A stretch of DNA of 10,328 nt, from assembly GCA_026713745.1 (NCBI GenBank), contig JAPONU010000225.1, positions 1-10,328 of the forward strand. The letters are read 5' to 3'. Origin of the DNA: a bacterium. Lineage in GTDB: Bacteria > Actinomycetota > Acidimicrobiia > Acidimicrobiales > CATQHL01. The notes beneath the pieces were generated by a model. The model had not been told where the DNA came from. It did not search any database and saw only the letters and a list, made by a program, of their open reading frames with translations. The first letter of the stretch is position 1. The number at the start of each line of letters is the position of its first letter. Position numbers and translations under genes: made by a program. Below are positions 1 to 6,478 of this stretch, piece after piece.

Positions 1-34
1 CGTCCCGCGCAGGCCTCGCTAGGTCCGGCGACAC

Positions 35-1057
35 TCACGGCGAGCCATCTCCCCCCGGGTCCTCGCCGGCGAGTTGGTAGTGGCGCTCGGTGGGTAGGGG
101 TGCGCCGGGGCTCCCGTCGGGTGGGCCGTCCCGGAACGTGCCGAACCAGCGGTCGAGGGGGATCACGTTCTCGCCGTAGTTGCCCTCGAAGTAGCGGTGG
201 TGCAGCCAGTGGAAGTAGTCGCCCACCGGCAGCTTGCCCTTGACGGTCTTGCCGTGGAAGCCGGTGTGGCCGTGCGCGGGTGCCAGGGCGGTCTCGAAGA
301 TGTTGAACATCATGTGGACCGGGTGCGAGGCCACCACGAAGTGGATGACCACCGAGCTCAGGTAGATGAGGTGCTCGAGGGGGTGCATGGCCATGCCCGA
401 CCACGGCCCCGGGTTGGTGTTCTTGTGGTGCAGGTAGTGGGCGCTGCGGTACAGCGGCCCCCAGTGCAGGAGCCGGTGCGTGAAGTAGAAGTGAATCTTG
501 CGGAAGAACACCACCACCACGAAGAGAAGCACGAACAGCACCGGGTTGTCGGACCAGCCGAGGTACGGCACCCAACCGTGCGCGTAGCCGTAGAAGAACA
601 GCACCTCCCAGGCCGTCCAGAGGGTCACGCCGCTGACGCAACTCCAGAAGACGTTGTCGCGAACCTGGGATTTGAACAGGAACGTGCGGCGGCCCACGAA
701 GAGCCATCTCGGGTCGTGCTTGAGGTCGGTTCCCTGCAGCTTCAGCGTGTACAGGACCAGGTGTATCCCGCCGGCGACGAGCCAGATGAACACCAGGTTC
801 CGGATGAAGATCGTGGCGATCCAGCCCACCTCGAGATTACGGGCCTGGGCGAGATCCGGCGACAGCCAGTACCACGACCCGATGGCCAAGCCGAGCCAGA
901 TGGCCCGCCACGGCCAAAGGAAGCCGCCCCACCCGAACAGGTACTTTGCGAGCTTGCGGGGCTGCGGGGGCCAGACGAAGATGGGCGCGAAGTCGATCGG
1001 CTCTTCAGGGATCCAGTCGCGGCGCCGCTCAGGCGCAGAACTCTTGATGCCCGACAT
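35..1057 (-). CDS. Fatty-acid hydroxylase / sterol desaturase family membrane di-iron protein
   Basis: This 340-residue integral membrane protein belongs to the FA_hydroxylase (sterol desaturase) superfamily, whose members use a histidine-bound di-iron centre and O2 to hydroxylate or desaturate lipids. The histidine clusters are clear: HRLLH (194-198), HYLHH (207-211), HPLEH (225-229), HGH (262-264) and HWLHH (283-287) followed by YFEGNYG. Hydrophobic segments lie near residues 44-64, 78-103, 136-156 and 172-188. I start at the ATG at 1057 because GGGGAGGTG lies about 6 nt upstream; an upstream in-frame start would add ten residues without such a site. The Rieske ferredoxin gene lies 129 bp upstream on the same strand and may supply its electrons. 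The substrate (sterol, carotenoid, fatty alcohol or other lipid) cannot be told from sequence. The family call is secure; the function is open. Confidence 0.88.
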   Translation of the reverse strand: MSGIKSSAPERRRDWIPEEPIDFAPIFVWPPQPRKLAKYLFGWGGFLWPWRAIWLGLAIGSWYWLSPDLAQARNLEVGWIATIFIRNLVFIWLVAGGIHLVLYTLKLQGTDLKHDPRWLFVGRRTFLFKSQVRDNVFWSCVSGVTLWTAWEVLFFYGYAHGWVPYLGWSDNPVLFVLLFVVVVFFRKIHFYFTHRLLHWGPLYRSAHYLHHKNTNPGPWSGMAMHPLEHLIYLSSVVIHFVVASHPVHMMFNIFETALAPAHGHTGFHGKTVKGKLPVGDYFHWLHHRYFEGNYGENVIPLDRWFGTFRDGPPDGSPGAPLPTERHYQLAGEDPGGDGSP

Positions 1058-1074
1058 GAGGCCACCTCCCCTCG
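1049..1074 (-). promoter_or_regulatory. Ribosome binding site fixing the hydroxylase start
   Basis: Read on the minus strand, GGGGAGGTGGCCTC directly precedes the ATG at 1057. The strong GGAGGTG core decides this start over the one ten codons further upstream. Confidence 0.7.
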
Positions 1075-1186
1075 CGGCGCGTGCCACTCTCCGTGCCCGG
1101 GAAAATGGCCGTTCGACCCTCCCGAGCGTATCCCGCCGGCCCGTATGTGTCGATGGTCCGGCGCTCGTCCCGGGGCCCGAGCCGGA

Positions 1187-1510
1187 TTAGCCGGGTTCGT
1201 CGGGGACGCGCACCCACACCGCGCTGTCCCGCACCTCGCAGGGATAGGTCGGCAGCGGCACGCTTGCCGGCGCGCACAGCACCTCGCCGGTTCGCACGTC
1301 GAAGATCGCCATGTGCCTCGGACACTCGATCTCGCAACCCTCGAGCAGCCCGTCGATGAGGCTCTCGTCCTCGTGCGTGCAGATCGCCCCGGTTGCGAAG
1401 AAACCCTCGGGCGTGTGATGCACCGCGATCTGCTGGGACCCGATCCGGACCTCTCCGGGCCACCCGATCTCGAAGTCCGACACATCGCCGACGGGATGCC
1501 ATGACGTCAC
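1187..1510 (-). CDS. Rieske-type [2Fe-2S] ferredoxin
   Basis: This 107-residue soluble protein is one Rieske domain. The cluster ligands are visible as C44-T-H46 and C63-P-R-H66, i.e. CxH-(16)-CxxH, the spacing seen in ferredoxins of aromatic-ring dioxygenases and in NirD-like proteins. The tail, with 'FDVRTGEVLCAPASVPLPTY' (residues 70-89), is the usual strand-loop after the second ligand pair. There is no signal peptide or membrane segment, so it is a small cytoplasmic electron carrier. The start is GTG at 1510; no strong Shine-Dalgarno sequence is seen upstream. It precedes the membrane hydroxylase gene in the same direction, which suggests a donor/oxygenase pair, but no ferredoxin reductase is present in the window. 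The Rieske call is firm; the partner is inference. Confidence 0.9.
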   Translation of the reverse strand: MTSWHPVGDVSDFEIGWPGEVRIGSQQIAVHHTPEGFFATGAICTHEDESLIDGLLEGCEIECPRHMAIFDVRTGEVLCAPASVPLPTYPCEVRDSAVWVRVPDEPG

Positions 1511-1580
1511 GGGCAGGAAGATACCGGCCCGGCGAGCGTTCCGAGTAATCCTGCCGCAGGCCTGAACCGGGGCGGTGGAC

Positions 1581-1612
1581 GCTGGATTCCTGCCCTCGCC
1601 GGAATGACAGGA
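1581..1612. repeat. Imperfect hairpin resembling a dispersed ATTCC...GGAAT palindromic repeat
   Basis: ATTCC (1586-1590) and GGAAT (1601-1605) flank a CG-rich centre and are followed by GACAGG. The layout recalls the widespread 'ATTCCCGC...GCGGGAATGAC' dispersed palindromes found in many bacterial genomes. Here the stem is imperfect. It lies between the end of the isomerase remnant and the Rieske gene and could also act as a weak terminator. One copy in the window; repeat status is inference. Confidence 0.35.
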
Positions 1613-1639
1613 AAGGCTCCTGCGCCTTGCCGGCAGCCG

Positions 1640-1828
1640 CTAGGAGACATGGACGCAGCCGACGCCGAGGTAACGGGCGACCTGAGCGATGTCGCCGGCG
1701 AGATGGCCGGGGCTGGCGGACCTGTGGTGGTTGACGCCCGCGGCGGCCCAGGCGCGCCAGGACTCGGCCACCCCGGCGTCGCCGGCGAAGCGGAACACGC
1801 CGCCCACGGTGGGGCATTGGGGGAGTGA
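1640..1828 (-). pseudogene. C-terminal remnant of an L-fucose/L-arabinose isomerase-like gene (copy A)
   Basis: About 62 in-frame codons survive and end at TAG (1640-1642). The peptide contains TVGGVFRFAGDAGV, then ESWRAWAAAGVNHH, then SPGHLAGDIAQVARYLGVG. The pattern W-x-x-xGxNHH-x5-GHxxxDxxxxAxxLxI/V resembles the extreme C-terminus of the FucI/AraA isomerase fold (E. coli FucI has a comparable WGANHG...GHVGADF segment). A full enzyme would be roughly 450-590 residues, so nearly all of it is missing. Further 5' the frame stays open to an ATG at 1903, but the peptide loses resemblance to the family, so the fusion to that ATG looks accidental. A near copy lies at 9954-10105. The palindromic operator at 1914-1928 sits just upstream in its reading direction, suggesting that an internal deletion removed the gene body and kept both ends. 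Confidence 0.6.
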
Positions 1829-1907
1829 GCGCTCGGTGATACCGCCGCGAGCGCACGACCCCGAGCCCCGAAGGGGGCTTGCGGCAGTCGGGGTTCTCCG
1901 CATTCGT

Positions 1908-1934
1908 CGGACGAAACATCTGATGTTTAGTCCG
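1908..1934. promoter_or_regulatory. FadR/GntR-type operator, copy 1 (perfect 15-bp palindrome in a 27-bp dyad)
   Basis: AAACATCTGATGTTT at 1914-1928 is a perfect palindrome around T1921. The symmetry continues outward: CGGAC (1908-1912) pairs with GTCCG (1930-1934), so 12 of 13 positions in each arm are symmetric. The same motif recurs before the ABC ATPase (5148-5162) and, with two mismatches, at the 5' end of the regulator gene (2886-2900). It lies between the two divergent remnants (isomerase, minus; fuconate dehydratase, plus) and presumably controlled both. A second small dyad, TTCGTC-G-GACGAA (1903-1915), overlaps its left side. Confidence 0.75.
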
Positions 1935-1986
1935 CTTGGGGGGCATCCCCGCCATCGATCAGGTCATGGAGACACCCGGACGTGTG

Positions 1987-2100
1987 ATGAACGAACCGGT
2001 GAACGCCGCAACGATCGTGGGCGTCTCGGTGCACGATGTTCGCTTCCCCACGTCCGATGACCTCGACGGCTCCGACACCGTGCACTCGGCGGCGGGCTAG
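1987..2100 (+). pseudogene. N-terminal stub of L-fuconate dehydratase (enolase superfamily)
   Basis: A 37-codon frame starts at ATG 1987 (another in-frame ATG lies at 1966) and stops at TAG 2098-2100. It contains VHDVRFPTSDDLDGSD. This is the hallmark N-terminus of L-fuconate dehydratases and human ENOSF1 (xHDVRFPTSxxLDGSDAMxPDPDYSAAYV). After GSDTVH the peptide jumps to SAAG-stop, as if the PDPDY codons and then the remaining ~390 residues of an enzyme of about 430 had been deleted. The stop lies only 12 nt from the regulator's stop codon, so the deletion removed everything up to the regulator gene. Intact family members dehydrate L-fuconate to 2-keto-3-deoxy-L-fuconate in the non-phosphorylating L-fucose pathway. 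The stub cannot be active. Its operator-bearing upstream region (1908-1934) is intact and ties the regulator to L-fucose catabolism. Confidence 0.72.
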
Positions 2101-2112
2101 TCGCCGCCGGCC

Positions 2113-2910
2113 TCAGTTGCTCGGCTCGCCTGGCATCCGGGCCTCGGCGTCGGTGTCCGCCGCGTTCTCCTGGTCCTCAGCAGCGGCAAACTCCTGGCGC
2201 AGCCAGCGCTCGACGTTGGCGACGTGGGAGGTTGCCGCCGCGGCTGCCAGAGCCGGCTCATGCGCCTCGATGTGCCGGAAGATGTCCTCGTGCTCATCGT
2301 TGGAGCGGGCAAGGATGCCCTCGACGTTGCGACCGCGCATGAGGCGAGCCCGTTGCGTCTGCGCGGAGCAAACCCTGCAGAGCATCCGCAGTGACACGTT
2401 GCCGGACGCGGCCGCGATCAGGTCGTGGAACTGTATGTCCAGCATCACGAAGCGATCGCTGTCCCGCTCGGAGCGGAGTTCGATCAGGTGCGCCTCCAGC
2501 TCCGCCAGCTGCTCATCACTGATCCGAGACGCCGCCGACGCAGCGGCTGCCGATTCCAGGACACGGCGGATCTCGAAGATCTCGAGTGCGGTCCGCTCGT
2601 TCGCCACCTTGCCGAGCACACCCAGCCCGCCCAGCAGGTCGGCGCCGTCCAGGTTGGTCACGTAGGTCCCGTCGCCGACCCGCACGTCGAGAATTCCGAG
2701 ATGTGTCAGGACGCGGACAGCCTCCCGCAACGAGCCCCGCGACACGTCCATGAGGGCGGCCAACTCACCCTCGGGTGGCAGGCGCGTCGTGGGCGTGAAC
2801 CTACCGCCGACGATGAGGTCGACGATGCCGTCGATCGTCCGCTCGGTCGCCGAGCGCCCGTCCTCGGACCTCGGCGAGAGCGGCGTAACATCAGATGTCT
2901 GCGCGGCCAC
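2113..2910 (-). CDS. FadR-subfamily GntR transcriptional regulator (FCD domain)
   Basis: This 265-residue regulator has an N-terminal winged helix (about residues 20-86, including LPPEGELAALMDVSRGSLRE and the wing VGDGTYVTN) and an all-helical FCD ligand domain (about 109-241). The FCD metal ligands appear present: D158 and H162 in LDIQFHDL, H207 in DEHEDIFRHI, and H229 in TSHVANVE. Such FCD domains usually bind a carboxylate or sugar acid through a metal ion. I choose the GTG at 2910. The upstream extension to 3033 is low-complexity, and TACACT (2922-2917) lies a -10 distance before this GTG, which suggests a leaderless or near-leaderless message. The operator-like palindrome at 2886-2900 falls inside codons 4-8, consistent with autoregulation. 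The gene is divergent from the GH151-like hydrolase. Regulation of the fucose locus is inferred from the shared palindromes. Confidence 0.87.
   Translation of the reverse strand: MAAQTSDVTPLSPRSEDGRSATERTIDGIVDLIVGGRFTPTTRLPPEGELAALMDVSRGSLREAVRVLTHLGILDVRVGDGTYVTNLDGADLLGGLGVLGKVANERTALEIFEIRRVLESAAAASAASRISDEQLAELEAHLIELRSERDSDRFVMLDIQFHDLIAAASGNVSLRMLCRVCSAQTQRARLMRGRNVEGILARSNDEHEDIFRHIEAHEPALAAAAATSHVANVERWLRQEFAAAEDQENAADTDAEARMPGEPSN
2886..2900. promoter_or_regulatory. FadR/GntR-type operator, copy 2
   Basis: TAACATCAGATGTCT is centred on A2893. It matches the perfect palindrome at 5148-5162 in 13 of 15 positions, including the whole ACATCAGATGT core (2888-2898). It lies within the first codons of the regulator gene and just downstream of its predicted transcription start, and also where the -35 box of the divergent hydrolase promoter would fall. 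It could therefore repress both directions. Confidence 0.65.
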
Positions 2911-2922
2911 GGCGCTAGTGTA
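2910..2922. promoter_or_regulatory. Overlapping divergent -10 boxes (regulator and hydrolase)
   Basis: On the minus strand TACACT (2922-2917) is followed after 6 nt by the regulator's GTG at 2910. On the plus strand TAGTGT (2916-2921) is a TANNNT -10 candidate whose -35 position, 17 bp upstream, would be 2893-2898, inside the operator. No good TTGACA-like box is seen for either direction, so this is a reasoned guess. Confidence 0.4.
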
Positions 2923-3026
2923 CTGCGCACCCGGGACCGCCTCGGAGGGCCGATGATGGCAGCGGAACCCACTCGCCTCGCACAGGTCGTCCGCCGGAGA
3001 TCCTCCATCACGACTGAGGTAGGTCG

Positions 3027-5039
3027 ATGACACGGCCCAGCGGGCACCGCCTCGGCCAGGCCCAGGTCCATCTGGACTTCCACACTCCCGAGCAGATCGG
3101 CGACGTGGGAGAGCACTTCGACGGTGCCGAATTCGCCGGCATGCTGCGCGCCGCGGGCGTCGACCATGTCAACCTCTTCGCCAAGTGCCACCACGGCTGG
3201 TCGTACTACCCGACCGACGTCGGCCGCCCGCACCCGGGGCTCACCTTCGACCTCTTCGGTGCTCAGGTTCAAGCCTGCCGGGACGCCGGGCTCTTCGTGG
3301 GCGCGTATTACACCGTCGGGTGGTCGGCCGGCGACCTGGAGCAGCACCCCGAATGGACGGCGATCCGGTGCGACGGGGCGCCGCAATCCATCAACGTGGA
3401 CCACGACGCGGCTCCCGACGACCCTCGGCCGCTCAACTCGTGGATCTACCTGTGCCCGTCAGGCGGCTACCTCGAACTCATGGTTTCGCAGGTTCGGGAG
3501 ATCGCGGATCGGTACGCTCCTGATGGGTTCTTCTTCGATATCTGCGCGGGAGTGCCCTGCTTCTGCGCTCGCTGCCGCGCGGCCATGGCCTCCGAGCGCG
3601 TCGAACCCGACGAGCCCGGGGCGGTCGGAGCCTTCAACAGACGCCGCTGGGAGCGTGCCCTGGCAGCGCTACGCGGCGCGGCGCGCATCGACAGGCACGG
3701 GCGCTGGGGATTCTTCAACGGCACGACGATCCTCTACGACGATGCCCACCACGTCGGCGCCGTCACCTCCGGGCTCGCTTCGTTCAACACGCACCAGGCT
3801 CTCGAGGACCTCCCCACCACGTGGGGCGGCTACGACAAGTTGCCCCTTCGCGCCCGGTACTTCCACGGCTCGGGAGCCGACCTCGTCGCCATCAGCGGGA
3901 AGTTCCACAGCAGCTGGGGCGAGTTCGGCGGATACAAGTCCCGGCGCGCCCTCGAGTACGAGGCGAGGTGGATGATCGCCAACGGCGCCCGATGCAACTT
4001 CGGCGATCAACTCCACCCGGGCGGGCGCCTCGATGACCAGACGTACGACCTCCTGCGCGCGGTCTACCGGGCGGTGGAGGGTCTGCACGAGTTCATCGAC
4101 GGAGCGCGCCCCGACTCCAACCTGGCGGTCTGTCCGAGCGGGAGCCCCGATGACGATCAGGGAGTCGCCCGGGCTCTTCTGGAGGCGCACAGGGAGTTCG
4201 TGGTGGCGCCGCCGGCGCGGCTGGATCCCCGCCGCCACGAGGCTGCGGTCGTGGCCGGGCCGCTGGCGAGCGAGGAGACGCGCGACCTCGTCCGCTTCAG
4301 CGCCGGCGGCGGGCGCATCCTGCTGCTGGGAGATGCCCTGCAGGGCTGGCCGGAGAACCTGCTCGCCAGGACCTTCGGCGTCGGCGAGGCACGGACGGTG
4401 CCGGCCGACGGCGACTACACCTCCTTCGTCGGCGAATTCGAGCCGCTGGGCTCGGGGCTCGCCTACAACGACGAGCCCGGCGTCCGGTACCGGAGCGCTC
4501 CGGATGCTCAGATCCTGGCGCGCATCCACGACGCCTTCTTCGACCGCACCTACGGGCGTTACTGCTCGCACCGGAACGCGCCGCCACGACTCGACGGCAG
4601 CGGCTACGCCGCCGTGCACCGCTACGGGCCGCACCTGGTCGCGGCGCACGCGCTCGGGCGCCTCTACCTGCGACACGGCGCGGAGATCCACCGCAACCTC
4701 CTCTGGACGCTGCTCGCTGCCATCAACCCCCGGACCACGATCGAGGTGGAGGGGCTCCCGCCGGGAGGCCGCGTGACCCTGATGTATCAGCCGTGTCGCG
4801 CCCGCACGGTGCTGCACGCGCTCTATGCCCCCACGGTGCAGCGCGGCGACGTGGTGATCGTCGATGATGTGGTCCCGGTTTCCGGCGTGACCGCAACGCT
4901 GCGCCTGCGCCGTGAGGTGGAGGCGGCCACGCACGGCGACGGCGCGCTCGCACTCGTGCGCCACGACGACGGCACCGTCTCCCTCGCGCTGCCCACGATC
5001 AGAATGCACACGCTGGTCGTGTTGACCCATCCGGACTGA
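3027..5039 (+). CDS. GHL6/GH151-like glycoside hydrolase, candidate alpha-L-fucosidase
   Basis: This 670-residue enzyme has no signal peptide, so it should act in the cytoplasm on imported sugars. The N-terminal barrel (about 10-360) carries VNLFAKCHHGWSYYPT (48-63), like the second-strand region of alpha-L-fucosidases, then DGFFFDIC (166-173) with Asp171 as candidate nucleophile by position, and PCFCARC (C178, C180, C183). SSWGEFGGYKS (295-305, Glu299) and NFGDQLHPGG (324-333) follow. The central domain (about 360-470) looks like the flavodoxin/trimerisation-like fold common in GH42-type enzymes (AAVVAGPLAS, GGGRILLLGDAL). A beta-sandwich (about 555-668) closes the chain. This architecture matches 'hypothetical glycosyl hydrolase 6' proteins, which include CAZy GH151 alpha-L-fucosidases. 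GAGGTAGG (3016-3023) supports the ATG. Divergence from the regulator and the fuconate-dehydratase stub nearby support an L-fucoside substrate. Other glycosides, e.g. beta-galactosides, are possible. Confidence 0.72.
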   Translation: MTRPSGHRLGQAQVHLDFHTPEQIGDVGEHFDGAEFAGMLRAAGVDHVNLFAKCHHGWSYYPTDVGRPHPGLTFDLFGAQVQACRDAGLFVGAYYTVGWSAGDLEQHPEWTAIRCDGAPQSINVDHDAAPDDPRPLNSWIYLCPSGGYLELMVSQVREIADRYAPDGFFFDICAGVPCFCARCRAAMASERVEPDEPGAVGAFNRRRWERALAALRGAARIDRHGRWGFFNGTTILYDDAHHVGAVTSGLASFNTHQALEDLPTTWGGYDKLPLRARYFHGSGADLVAISGKFHSSWGEFGGYKSRRALEYEARWMIANGARCNFGDQLHPGGRLDDQTYDLLRAVYRAVEGLHEFIDGARPDSNLAVCPSGSPDDDQGVARALLEAHREFVVAPPARLDPRRHEAAVVAGPLASEETRDLVRFSAGGGRILLLGDALQGWPENLLARTFGVGEARTVPADGDYTSFVGEFEPLGSGLAYNDEPGVRYRSAPDAQILARIHDAFFDRTYGRYCSHRNAPPRLDGSGYAAVHRYGPHLVAAHALGRLYLRHGAEIHRNLLWTLLAAINPRTTIEVEGLPPGGRVTLMYQPCRARTVLHALYAPTVQRGDVVIVDDVVPVSGVTATLRLRREVEAATHGDGALALVRHDDGTVSLALPTIRMHTLVVLTHPD

Positions 5040-5147
5040 GTCCGCTGAGACGAGCGCAACTTTCGCGCTTCCAGCGAACTGCGCAATGATCCGATAATAA
5101 CCTCCCGAACAACGCTCTTCTTCCCGATCGACCGGTTCTCGGGTAAT

Positions 5148-5162
5148 AAACATCAGATGTTT
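5148..5162. promoter_or_regulatory. FadR/GntR-type operator, copy 3 (perfect palindrome)
   Basis: AAACATCAGATGTTT is perfectly symmetric around A5155 and identical to the reverse complement of copy 1 at 1914-1928. It ends three bases before the -35 box of the ABC-importer promoter. A bound dimer there would abut or block RNA polymerase. This links the importer to the regulator encoded at 2113-2910. Confidence 0.78.
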
Positions 5163-5165
5163 CTC

Positions 5166-5207
5166 TTGACGTCGCGTCTTGCGGCGGTTACCGTCGCCGC
5201 AAGGGGG
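5166..5207 (+). promoter_or_regulatory. Promoter and RBS of the ABC importer operon
   Basis: TTGACG (5166-5171) and TACCGT (5189-5194) are separated by exactly 17 bp. AAGGGGG (5201-5207) is a Shine-Dalgarno-like run 4 nt before the ATG at 5212. Transcription would start near 5201, giving a very short leader. The -35 is close to consensus and the -10 is weak. The region 5040-5147 before the operator holds no gene; only a short AGCGC/GCGCT hairpin (5053-5069) follows the hydrolase stop. Confidence 0.6.
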
Positions 5208-5211
5208 CGAC

Positions 5212-6378
5212 ATGGCGAATCTGGCCCTGGACAGACTGACGAAGATCTACAGCGGCGGACTGAAGGCGGTCAATGACGTCACGCTGACCGTCGATGAGGG
5301 CGAGTTCCTGGTGTTGCTGGGCCCCTCGGGCTGTGGCAAGTCGACGCTGCTGCGGATGATCGCCGGGCTGGAAACCATCACGGAGGGTGACCTTGCCATC
5401 GGGGGACGGCCGGTTCGGGATGTCCACCCCAGAGAGCGTGACATCGCCATGGTCTTCCAGAACTATGCGCTCTACCCGCACATGACCGTTCGCAAGAACC
5501 TGGCGTACCCGCTGAAGCTGCAGAAGGTGCCGAAGCCCGAGCGCGACGCGAAGGTAAGGCAGGTAGCGGAACTGCTGGAGATCGAGGGCGAACTCGATCG
5601 CCGGCCCGGTTCCCTCTCCGGCGGGCAGCGCCAACGGGTGGCGATGGGGCGCGCCCTGGTGCGGGAGCCCGCGGTGTTCCTTATGGACGAGCCCTTGTCG
5701 AATCTCGACGCCCGGCTGCGCATGCAGATGCGCAGCGAGATCGCCGCGCTGCAACGCGAACTCGGCATCACGACGGTCTACGTCACGCACGACCAAGTCG
5801 AGGCCATGACGATGGCCGATCGCATCGTCGTCATGAATGAGGGCCGGGTGCAACAGGTCGGGCGACCGACCGAGGTCTACGAGCATCCGGCGAACCTCTT
5901 CGTGGCCGGGTTCATCGGCTCGCCGCCCATGAACTTCTTCGCGGCTCGACGGACGAGCCACGGCATCGTCGTCAACGACTGCGAGATCGAGACCAGCGGG
6001 GGCCTGAACGTCGACAGCGGAATCGACGCGATCGTCGGCGTCCGCCCGGAGGACGTTCAACTCGGAGAAGCAGGCACCGACGACCTGCCGCTCGCGGGCC
6101 GGGTCGTCGCCGTCGAGACGTTGGGGGCCGAGACGCTCTGCCACATCGAAACCGACCTCGACGGGGTCACTGTGGAAGGGGGCCGCCTGGCAACAGGCCC
6201 CACCGGCCGGCCCGCGTTCCTGCTGCGGGCACGCGGCAACCGCGCCGACTTGGCCGCCCGCACGGTTCGGCTCCGCGTGGACATCGCCGCTCTGCGTGTC
6301 TTCGACCCACGGACCGGACGTGCCGTCGACGTCGCCTCATCGCGGCAGATGCCCGCCGAGCGCGCGCTCGGACCATGA
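5212..6378 (+). CDS. Carbohydrate ABC importer ATPase (MalK/UgpC type)
   Basis: This 388-residue protein is the energising subunit of a CUT1-type sugar importer. The nucleotide-binding domain has Walker A GPSGCGKST (37-45), Q-loop Gln83 in MVFQNYALYPHMTV, signature LSGGQRQRVAMGRAL (135-149), Walker B VFLMDEP (155-161), D-loop SNLDARLR and H-loop His193. The C-terminal region (about 240-388, e.g. GVRPEDVQL) is the TOBE regulatory domain usual for MalK/UgpC/MsmX-like ATPases. I start at ATG 5212, right after AAGGGGG; the frame extends upstream to 5179 but would run through the -10 box. It is the first gene of the importer operon, under the operator at 5148-5162, and is followed by the binding protein and two permeases. 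All catalytic motifs are intact. Confidence 0.95.
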   Translation: MANLALDRLTKIYSGGLKAVNDVTLTVDEGEFLVLLGPSGCGKSTLLRMIAGLETITEGDLAIGGRPVRDVHPRERDIAMVFQNYALYPHMTVRKNLAYPLKLQKVPKPERDAKVRQVAELLEIEGELDRRPGSLSGGQRQRVAMGRALVREPAVFLMDEPLSNLDARLRMQMRSEIAALQRELGITTVYVTHDQVEAMTMADRIVVMNEGRVQQVGRPTEVYEHPANLFVAGFIGSPPMNFFAARRTSHGIVVNDCEIETSGGLNVDSGIDAIVGVRPEDVQLGEAGTDDLPLAGRVVAVETLGAETLCHIETDLDGVTVEGGRLATGPTGRPAFLLRARGNRADLAARTVRLRVDIAALRVFDPRTGRAVDVASSRQMPAERALGP

Positions 6379-6478
6379 ACGTCTACCCGTCCCCCGCAAG
6401 CGCGACGGCAGTGAGTGTCCGATCGATCCGGACCACGAGTAACAAAGCAGACAAGTGCAACCGAGAGAGGAACGTTGT

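Noticed and set aside
197..1504. Long plus-strand open frame opposite the hydroxylase and Rieske genes
   Set aside because: It is antisense to two genes with clear family motifs, and its peptide is His/Arg/Val-rich low complexity typical of reverse-strand high-GC frames.
1864..1879. AGCCCC-GAAG-GGGGCT hairpin in the remnant region
   Set aside because: A six-base GC stem is expected by chance in such GC-rich DNA and it lies inside the degenerate part of the isomerase remnant.
2911..3033. N-terminal extension of the FadR-type regulator to 3033
   Set aside because: It would add 41 residues with no family similarity and would overlap the start of the divergent hydrolase gene and its ribosome binding site. 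The GTG at 2910 fits both the family length and the promoter.
3669..5213. 514-codon minus-strand frame opposite the hydrolase
   Set aside because: No domain motif, composition typical of an antisense shadow, and it runs through the ABC promoter and operator. The plus-strand frame has a coherent glycoside-hydrolase architecture.
5188..6144. Minus-strand frame opposite the ABC ATPase
   Set aside because: The plus strand encodes all ATPase motifs; the reverse peptide resembles no protein.
6417..6433. GTCCG-ATCGATC-CGGAC dyad before the binding-protein gene as another operator
   Set aside because: It lacks the ACATC(A/T)GATGT core and has only 5-bp arms; no promoter is placed around it.
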